This document shows positions 56,272-64,000 of a stretch of 64,000 nt of DNA, one piece after another; position 1 is the first letter of the stretch, and every line of letters begins with the position of its first letter. The notes beneath the pieces are model-generated. The model worked only from the letters and a program-made list of their open reading frames with translations. It did no database searches and was not told where the DNA came from. The DNA comes from Schoenoplectus triqueter. Its lineage: Eukaryota > Streptophyta > Magnoliopsida > Poales > Cyperaceae. Position numbers and translations under genes: made by a program. The stretch lies in assembly GCA_964058805.1 (NCBI GenBank), contig CAXKVV010000626.1:1-64000 (forward strand). The letters are read 5' to 3'.

Positions 56272-56839
56272 GATACAATACTTTTATCGCTCTTATTTGG
56301 TGTATTATTTTAGTTACCCACTCATAGACAAAAAAAATCCCTGTCATCTCAGCCATAGAAAAAAATAGCGGATACGTTTCCAATGAAGGTACCGAGTGCA
56401 GCGCCATTGTCTTTTTTTTCTTTTCTTTTCTTTTCTTTTAACAAAATTTGGAATGTTTATCTGCATGAAGTCAAAATGGAATATACATGGTTAAAAAATT
56501 TCTTACACAAGATATATGATCACTTCAATTTCCAAGGGAACGATTCATAAACATAAGTTCAATTTCGTAAATTGTTTTTATTAGAAAACATAAGTTCACC
56601 GTTTTATTCTTATTTGAAAATTTGAAATCTAAATATAAAATGTAAACCACTGATTTTGCAGCAAAGAAGAAAAAATCATTCATCTATTTAAAAAATGTCA
56701 ATTCATAAGAGAAATACGATAGTACATTCACGATGTAGCAGAAAATTATCATTCAATTTCCACTCCATACAGAAGAGGAGACTACCAATTCATAATGAAT
56801 CAAAACGTGAATATGCACTGGAATAGAATATAGCTGGTG
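56270..56839. other. Intergenic, no gene seen
   Basis: AT-rich. A (TTTTC)n run lies at 56411-56438. Nothing codes convincingly. Confidence 0.5.
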
Positions 56840-57715
56840 AGGATATTATAGAGTGATGAAAGGATTGATGAAGATGTTAGTCATAGAATAAGAGCCGGAT
56901 GGGTGAAATAAAGACAATCATATAATATTCTCTGTGATAAGAAGATCTCAAATAAACTAAAAAGCAAGTTCTACGGGATGGCGATTAGACCCGCGATGAT
57001 GTATGGCGCAGAATGTTGGGTTACAAAAGGACAACACATTCAAAAGATGAATGTAACTGAAATGCGGATGTTGCGTTGGATATGTGGCCACACAAAGAGA
57101 GATCGAATCAGAAATGATGATATACAGAACAAACTTGGGTTAGCATCAATTCAAAAGAAGTTGGTCCAACACCGTTTGTGATGATTTGGTCATATCCAAC
57201 GAAAGTCTCCTGAGGCACCAGTACGCATGGGTATACTAAGTCATCCTGAAAATACAAGAAGAGAAAGAAGTCGACCGAGACTAATATAAGAGAAAGCAAT
57301 AAAAAGATATTTGAAGGAATGGAATATATCCAAAGAGTTTATTTTGGATATGAGTGCTTGAAAAATGACGATTTATGTATCTGAACCATGATTTAGGAGT
57401 TAAAGGCTAGTAGTAAATATATAGAATTTAGGATTTAGAAATATGTTCTATAATAGAGGTTAATTATATTATTTTTATTATTATTATTATTAACATATTA
57501 TCAGCATCACTATCGTCATTATTATTATCATATTATCATCACCATTATTATTTTATTTTTATTTATTTATTTACTTATTTTATTTTATTTTTATTTTTAT
57601 TTTATCATCATCATTATTATCATTGATATTTGATCTTTGTTCTTATGCTTTCCGATTGAGTTTCATTTCTAACTTATCCCAATTTGTTTGAGATTAAAGA
57701 TTTTGTTGTTGTTGT
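56840..57715 (+). mobile_element. 5'-truncated RTE LINE, copy 2
   Basis: Matches the RTE at the window start from about base 2180 of that copy to its end: SHRIRAGWVK, then MMYGAECWVTKGQHIQKMNV and RMLRWICGHTKRDRIRND, an ATT-rich 3' region, and the terminal motif CCCAATTTGTTTGAGATTAA with a GTT tail to 57715. Strong 5' truncation is typical of LINE insertion. Stops break the frame (TAA near 56908, TGA at 57179), so it is not functional. Confidence 0.87.
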
Positions 57716-57903
57716 AATACATGATCACACATATTGTGATCTATGTAATTTTTACATATTAATGAAATTTAAGAGTTTTGACTCTCATTTTTTTTATCAA
57801 AAAAAAAATAACCACTGATTTTATCCATTTTCATGAGAGAGACATTTATATAACATTTCATATTTTTTTTAAAATTTATTTTAAACTAGATCAAGACGTC
57901 AAA

Positions 57904-58050
57904 ATACTGATGATGGTAATGATATGATATTATTATCATCATCATTATCATTCTCATTATTCATCATCAGTATCATTGTCATTATTGTTATCATTATTTT
58001 TTTCTAATCTACCTAATTTTATTTGAATTTAAATGTTTGGTTGCCGTTGT
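57904..58050 (+). mobile_element. Probable third RTE 3' tail
   Basis: ATTATTATCATCATCATT-rich sequence followed by TCTAATCTACCTAATTTTATTTGAATTTAAATG and TTGCCGTTGTAT. This resembles the last 150 bases of the other two RTE copies, with more differences. Confidence 0.45.
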
Positions 58051-58251
58051 ATTAAGACGCCAAAAATGAAAAAAAAAATTGAATGCGTGAAAATTAATCA
58101 ATTATAAACGACCAGATTCATATTCTTTTAACACTTGATGTGAACTAATTTTCAAGGAAATAAGTAGTGTTTGCGAGCTAATAACAAAAAATAATTTTGA
58201 CACATGCATAAACAAATTTTGTATCAGAAAGCGTCCTTCAATAATTTGCCA

Positions 58252-59689
58252 CTAGAACAACATTGGTCTCTTTCTAACAACTATAGCAGCTGTGTTATTG
58301 CCATCTCCTGCACCTCGGATCACCAGAGGCGAGTTCTGGTAACAGCTACTGTATATTTCAACCTACAAAAAAGCCACAACTTATCATGTCTTCCAAAAAG
58401 CACATTTATTGTGTGGTTAAACTAACTGTTAGTCCATTGCTGGTGGTGCGCATATGTATGTGAAATGTTGTGTTTGATGTCCAATGAAACTTAGTCAGTT
58501 GATAATGGGTTATTTTAACAATCTTGACAATGGACCTCTAAATAAATATAAAAAAATCTTATAAATAAAAAAAATGTTTATAGATGTGTTCTTCTACCTT
58601 TAGATTGATGGTTCTTCAAATTTCATGCAATTTCATTATCATTTGATAGTCCATCAAAGACCGTTAAATTTGAACCGTTGTAAATTGCATGAAAATTTGA
58701 TGGTCTTTGATGGACTACCAAACGATAATAAAATTGCATGAAATTTGAATGACCATCAATCTAAAAGTATAAGAACACATCTATACATTTTTTTCTATTT
58801 TTAAATTTTTTTTTATATTTATTTAGAGGTCCATTATTAAGGTTGACAAAATAATTCATTGTCAATAGATCCCACTCATTTATTTATATATAGGACAATT
58901 TATATATATAATGTGTGTGGAGCTAGCAACTGACCTACGAAATAATTACCTCAACCCAACTTAATTAAAATTGAATATTCTGCAGAGCCAGGTACTCAGG
59001 CTCAAACCTGAATCAACCTGCAACTTGACAGTCTTGACCAGCCAAAATTAGCCTGGTGATGGGGATCCAATGCAAAAGAACCGAACAAAATCAAGCATGC
59101 CTGAACCCATATTATCATCTAAGCCCCATAACACGAAGAAGAATCAACATCACTCCTGTGTGTCTGTCAGAATCTGAAATATGACCTAAAAATACTCAGT
59201 TCTGGAAACCAAATGTGACCTGACTTGACGAGGCCAGCCAATACCTGCTAACTTTGTAACCTTAACATAGAAGGAATATCAACATGAGGAGAAAAATAGC
59301 ATACCACATTGTCACCGCCTTTTAATCTTCCAAGTGCAGAATATTTAGGGAGCTCTCGGATACTTCCATGGCACCTGAAAGCGATCCATTTTCAACATTG
59401 ATTTAGACGAAAAACTTTTCTTGAAGATACACAGCAATAAAAAAGCAAAAGGAGTGAAGAATAGTACATGCCATCCGAGAAAAATATCACAAAAATTTGG
59501 TAGTACAATATACAGTAACTAACCTTAAATTTTCAACTACACATGACATATCGAAGAACATTCCCATTTGATGAGGCACGTGCAACTCTTTGTTTAAATT
59601 TTTCATCCAAATGAGACAGACCGTTGGCAAGAAAATCCTCTGTGGACATTGAGCTGGGGACCAAATTCACTTGGTTACAAGCTTTCCAT
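58252..59689 (-). pseudogene. Homoserine dehydrogenase-like gene, last three exons only
   Basis: Exon A (59543-59689, after TTGTCCTACAG) reads WKACNQVNLVPSSMSTEDFL, then LSHLDEKFKQRVA and GNVLRYV. Exon B (59305-59374) reads CHGSIRELPKYSALGRLKGG and DNV. Exon C (58252-58362) reads VEIYSSCYQNSPLVIRGAGD, then GNNTAA. Donor and acceptor phases join correctly (AT|G in ATG between A and B, phase 0 between B and C). This is the C-terminal part of plant monofunctional homoserine dehydrogenase-like proteins (aspartate-derived amino acid pathway), where QPLVIQGAGAGNDTTAA-type sequence is near the end. The NAD-binding and catalytic parts are absent: upstream on this strand is the 3' side of DCP2. The end after NTAA diverges (IVVRKRPMLF and stop). 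It is a dead fragment or an acquired tail. Confidence 0.62.
58499..58866. mobile_element. Palindromic MITE (family D) in the homoserine dehydrogenase-like intron
   Basis: The left arm begins TTGATAATGGGTTATTTTAAC and includes ACAATGGACCTCTAAATAAAT; the right arm is its inverse (ATTTATTTAGAGGTCCATTA). Arms of about 170 bp share TCAATCTAAAAGTATAAGAA-type sequence. It lies between exons B and C of the fragment at 58252-59689. Confidence 0.8.
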
Positions 59690-60348
59690 CTGTAGGACAA
59701 AGAATAAGTAACATGGTGTTAGACACAATAATTCAAAACTTAAGATTGATAAAATTTGTCTTCTTATCCTTGATAATTTGTACAATAATATAGATCAGAC
59801 CTGACGTGAGCTGGGTCCTTGAGCGGACTCTCGAGTCTGGACTGGGCTGTTCGTGCTCGAGTGAATTCTAGGAACTGGGCTTTTTGAAAGGATGCTACCA
59901 AGGAAACAAACGGGAAAGAATTCCTTTCACTTGAATGATGTAGCTAATTCAGTCATGCAGAGTAACTTGTATAGGGATGATAATAGTGGGGTTCTCTATT
60001 CATTGAAATGTTATATTGGTATGCGTTCACTTTCTTTGTCCCGCCTTAAAAGGGTTTATCAAAAAAACAATAAACTGTTCTCCCCTGCCTCATCAAGTTA
60101 CCATATGATCAAAAAATATATATATTTAAAAAAAGGTCAAACGACAACAGATCTATTCATTCTGACAGATCTATCCATTCAGTGCACATTGTCAAAGCTT
60201 TACATAACTGAATATAAAAGAACACCCACCATGGACAAGCAACTAGACACTGTGTTCAATCAAAGGAGCAAACAAATTAGACCAACCTAACTGACAAAGT
60301 GAGACTAATAACCCCTTTGTACACCACAATAATCTTTCTACTCTATTT
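59690..60348. other. Region between DCP2 and the homoserine dehydrogenase-like fragment
   Basis: It should hold the DCP2 3' untranslated region (minus strand, below 60349). I find no upstream exon of the homoserine dehydrogenase-like gene. A plus-strand frame of 132 codons at 59892-60290 has no recognisable domain. Confidence 0.5.
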
Positions 60349-63300
60349 CTAACAGGCAGAGAAGGCCGACTCAGCGGCCTTTATAATCTCAGCATAATCA
60401 AAATGGAAGTTTCTGAAGCTCTTGCCAGGACGATTATCAATTAATTTTGGTTCTGGCGCCTTGAAAGTGGAACTCTCTGCTCCATCAGTAGTACCACCTT
60501 TTGCTTTCCATACTGTCATACCTGAAAAGATGTCAAGAATGAAGACCTTGAAGGTACTTCAAAGTCGCCAAACACAAGATTTTCTAATCTTGTATTTTAA
60601 ATTTTAAATTATTATTTTTTTTATAAAAGATACATAAATAGTTATATTTCAGTAAAAACTGCTTCAAGGGTAAGAGCTGCTAATGGTCACCTAATCCAGT
60701 TTTTGAGCTATCCGATGATCATCAGTTAAGAGTTGAAATGAATATTATTCAGCAGTAGAGTAGTGCCTGTTTGTTCCCACATAATAATATTTGACCTTCA
60801 ATACCAAATACAAAAGAGTGCCATACCTTTCACAGGTGGGTCCGATTTGTTAGCAATTAGAGCAGGATCAGTGCTTAACCATGCTTGTAATGGCCTGAAA
60901 TATGCAACAAGAGATCATTACAAACAATGAAAATTCCAATGAAGGGATGCCTCCACAAAAGAGAAGAACAATGCAGAATTACATCATTTATATCATAAAG
61001 CTCAGGTAGAGAGGAGAAAGGTGTAGTCACAAAAAAAGGAAAGCCTTGCTACAGGCAATGGACAATCTATGGATGCAAAAATATTTAAGCAAGGGAAAGT
61101 TTACCGACTTCAAAAAGGGAGCAACCATGTAAAGCTTCAGGCCATTTACGGAGCGAGTTATCATTTCATCGCAAGCTGGTTCAAGTTCGTCCAATCTATG
61201 CCATGCTATTTCCTTTAATAATGGACAAAGTAACATTAAATCTAAACTAGGAGATAACAAATTGCTCAATATTAAATTTTTACCAGAATTCTATTTTATT
61301 TCCATCCAAAAAGCCTTGATCCAAAAACTGAGGCTCAAAAAATGCGTTCAACTGTTAGGTGGACCGAGGCTCAGAATATGTTGTAATTTGTACTGAGTAC
61401 TGACAGTCATTTAACATGGTGCATTTATCGATTCTGAGGGCCTCTTGGTAAACCTCAAATATATCTATTAGATTTTTGGAGCTTGATCTAGTGAATATAA
61501 ACTGATCATGAGATTATGTATTTTCTTTCTTCTTTTTCTTCAACTCCTGACAAAACCACAATCGATAAGCACAGAAGGCCAATGAGAGAAGAAATATCAT
61601 ACACTTATCTCCTTTTTAGTTTGAGAGGCAAAAGCAGTATTTGCACTAACAGACGGTATGATAAAAAGACGAAGCCTTTGTGTACCAAGGTGTGTTTCTA
61701 GGTGATCTCCCACTTTCAAAAGGCCTTTCAGATCAAATCCTGTTTCCTCCTCGACCTACAAGAAGAAACAAAATATATTGCATGCCCAAAAGAAAATGTG
61801 ATGGCAACTCAAGTTCAACAAAATACAAATTAAAAACCAAGTGAATAGATAAATGCTTACTTCTCTTATAGCAACATGGTCATCTTCCTCATCTTTGCCT
61901 CTTTTACCTCGGGGAAAACTCCAACAAGACCCGGCCTTCCATCCTTTCACTAGCAAACACTACAAAACAAATATAATAACAAATTGTCAGCTTTCATATG
62001 CTTTGAGATTTAAATCTTTACCTGATTATCTACTACAAAGAAACACTTAAAGAATCATGTACAATTAGCATTAATTCCTCTCAAACCAAGGGACCACAAA
62101 TCTAATAACTGAGGGATAAATCCTAATGAAAGATACAATTAGCTACGAAAATTCTCAGATATACCCCTACTAAACATCAAATTATCACATACAAACCCTA
62201 CAATGCATGAATTATTATCACAACCTCAAAAACAAATTTTAGATTGTGAAATATACACAATACACCCAAATCTCCATGCTTTCTTTAGAATCACCAATAA
62301 TACCACTTATCCTTCCTCCTTTGTGCAGACACAACAAGTACAAAGGGGTTCAGAATGTTTAGGAGTAATTGGGATGAGGACTACTGGGGACCTATTTAAT
62401 TGTTCTTAATGGGAATATTTGATGAAATCATATATTGTAATACATATTTGTTTAGAAATATCTTGATAGAAATACAGATTTGTTTAGAAAGCATACTCTC
62501 TCATTAGTATCATCCAAAATAATGGCTCCAGAAACAGGAATTGAGAATTTGTAATCTGTAAATTCTCTGAGGATGTCATCAAGGTATCTAATGTATGGCC
62601 TCAGCTGAGCGCAATTGTTGAACACTGTCAACAAAAAAAAAATTAATAAGAACGATATGTGGAAAAATAAAATAAGCACGCAATCTAAACAGATAATGCA
62701 AAAACAACAATGTCATAGCGCTGGTATGGAATGTTATTATTAACCTTGTTTTCTCTGCACAAGGAAACATCAAAACACCACTAAAGCATTATTTCTTTCT
62801 TGTACCCACTTTAGTTTATTAATTGTGTAGAGATTTCACACATGCCAAAGAAATTCTTAAGCATTATTTCTTGGTTTACATAAGCATTATTTCTTAACTA
62901 CACATAATGTATGCTTTGTATCTAGTATGCAAATCCCAAAAAGCCTCAATCAAGAAACTAAAACAGAAGATTTAAAAGAAACTCAGCTACATCACCAAAA
63001 AACATACTGCAGCTCATGCGTGGTCTTTTCATTTCAATTTTTTAACTCAAGAATAATAAAATTGAAATTCAAAACATATAGTGGTAGGTAGCACTTAATC
63101 ATGAAATGATATCATCATGCATAACTACTATTCCATTTTTCAGATATTTTTTTCAACCAGTATCTTGAGTTTTGTGAAAATGAAAAGAGTAACAGAGGCA
63201 ACAGAATGAATTGAAATTGCAGTTAATAAGTTTAGAGACAAAGAAAGCACAATACTTAAGACAGTGAACTCCTTGAAGGAGAGGGATCTGAGAGAAGGAT

Positions 63301-63718
63301 TTTGTTCAACCGAGTTGTCTTCGTAAAACCAGTGTGCTTGTTCCATTAAAAAAAGAATTCGCTCGAATGATTCCAGATCTTCTTTTGGTACATTCAACAG
63401 AAATCGGCTGGAAAAGCAAGTAAATTAATGCAGTGAGTAATTATTTGAGTAGAAACTAGGATAATCAGATCAAAACTGGTGTACATGGTGAAGTCTGGTC
63501 CTGCTATGCCAATTGATACTACTCAACACAGAATTAAAGGCAGAAGAAACAAGATAGGTAATTATTAAAATATTGGGCATGATCAATTAAAAATCCACAA
63601 AAAAGTAATAAAACAGAAAGAAAAGAAAAGAGAATAAGGGTATAATATACCTGCACAGATCGTCCAGGAGTTCCTGACAAGGGAGGCCTTTCGAGGTGGC
63701 ACGGTTATTTCCCACCAT
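60349..63718 (-). CDS. DCP2: mRNA-decapping enzyme subunit 2 (DCP2), eight exons
   Basis: Exons (minus): 63651-63718, 63256-63407, 62497-62624, 61861-61959, 61603-61755, 61105-61212, 60827-60894, 60349-60521. The start is MVGNNRATSKGLPCQELLDD. Box A (SRFLLNVPKEDLESFERI) lies in exon 2. The Nudix box at residues 134-156 is complete (G-x5-E-x7-RE-V-x-EE-x-G-F), split between exons 4 and 5. Box B is in exon 6 (AWHRLDELEPACDEM, GLKLYMVAPFL). The C-terminus ends in the plant motif GKSFRNFHFDYAEIIKAAES. The enzyme removes the 5' cap from mRNA in P-bodies with DCP1 and VARICOSE. Oddity: exons 6 and 7 do not join in frame with GT-AG borders; the summed exon length is 949, one base too many for the conserved reading. 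Expected product about 315 residues, somewhat shorter than Arabidopsis DCP2. Confidence 0.93.
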
Positions 63719-64000
63719 TTCTCAAATTATCTCGAATTTACTAGAGTATCCAGAAGAAAAAGCTTCTGTCAATTAGAATTCTCGTATTTGTATTAATACT
63801 ACTACAAAATAGCACATTTAACAGTAGATTGCCATAATACAATTCGTTTTTTAAAAGGATTGAGAGTAACTAAATTTGTTCGGTTCAGAAACTAGCATTC
63901 GACTTCTGTCAACACTAAACGAGTAGGGGGGAAACCGACCAGAAAGAAAAAAAAAATCAACAAAATTGTCTCCAATCGATTCGCATCCTACCCTACCCAG
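63719..64000 (-). promoter_or_regulatory. 5' flank of DCP2
   Basis: Leader and promoter-proximal DNA of DCP2 run to the window edge. No TATA box stands out. The pyrimidine-rich stretch TTTCTTTCTGGTCGG (minus, near 63935) may belong to the leader. Confidence 0.45.

Noticed and set aside
59892..60290. Plus-strand frame of 132 codons between DCP2 and the homoserine dehydrogenase-like fragment.
   Set aside because: No recognisable domain and it lies opposite the expected DCP2 trailer.

Overview
The window is from a plant nuclear genome, very probably an angiosperm. It is AT-rich, its genes are split by GT-AG introns, it holds three plant protein families (DCP2, an FCS-like zinc finger protein, EIN3/EIL), and most of the DNA between genes is plant transposable elements. 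I cannot name the species. Nothing bacterial, organellar or viral is needed to explain it.

Layout. 1-3160: 3' part of a decayed RTE-clade LINE. 3163-4123: perhaps the last exons of two convergent genes. 4247-4707: first of three short Helitrons. 5022-8739: MULE-1, a Mutator-like element with 9-bp target duplication; it holds a GRF zinc finger gene (+) and an internally deleted transposase (-). 9362-9893: hAT MITE with an exact 8-bp target duplication. 9.9-28.5 kb: AT-rich and repeat-derived DNA with a second Helitron, palindromic MITEs, tandem arrays and a purine tract. 28489-29666: a two-exon FCS-like zinc finger gene (-). 30856-31577: MULE-type MITE. 33.8-34.4 kb: fragment of an old Copia element. 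35894-36363: third Helitron. 36.6-39.4 and 50.9-53.4 kb: two copies of one duplicated segment, each with an EIN3-like DNA-binding-domain gene; the left copy is broken, the right copy is an open 318-codon frame. The copies are now separated by MULE-2 (39401-49133), which has an exact 9-bp target duplication, the same gene plan as MULE-1, and a young complete Copia retrotransposon (41622-46974) nested inside its transposase zinc knuckle. 49.3-50.4 and 55.0-56.3 kb: palindromic elements sitting in TA microsatellites. 54617-54850: a small charged open frame behind a TATA box. 56.8-58.05 kb: RTE tail fragments. 58252-59689: the last three exons of a homoserine dehydrogenase-like gene (-). 60349-63718: eight exons of the mRNA decapping enzyme DCP2 (-).

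How it fits together. The credible host genes are DCP2 (RNA turnover), the FLZ gene (SnRK1 adaptor family) and the right EIL-like gene (ethylene-type transcription factor fold). The rest is a layered record of insertions: segment duplication, then MULE-2, then Copia. The most notable shared pattern is that two diverged MULEs keep the same second gene, a GRF zinc finger followed by a membrane segment, facing the transposase gene. Each copy carries a different single disabling lesion.
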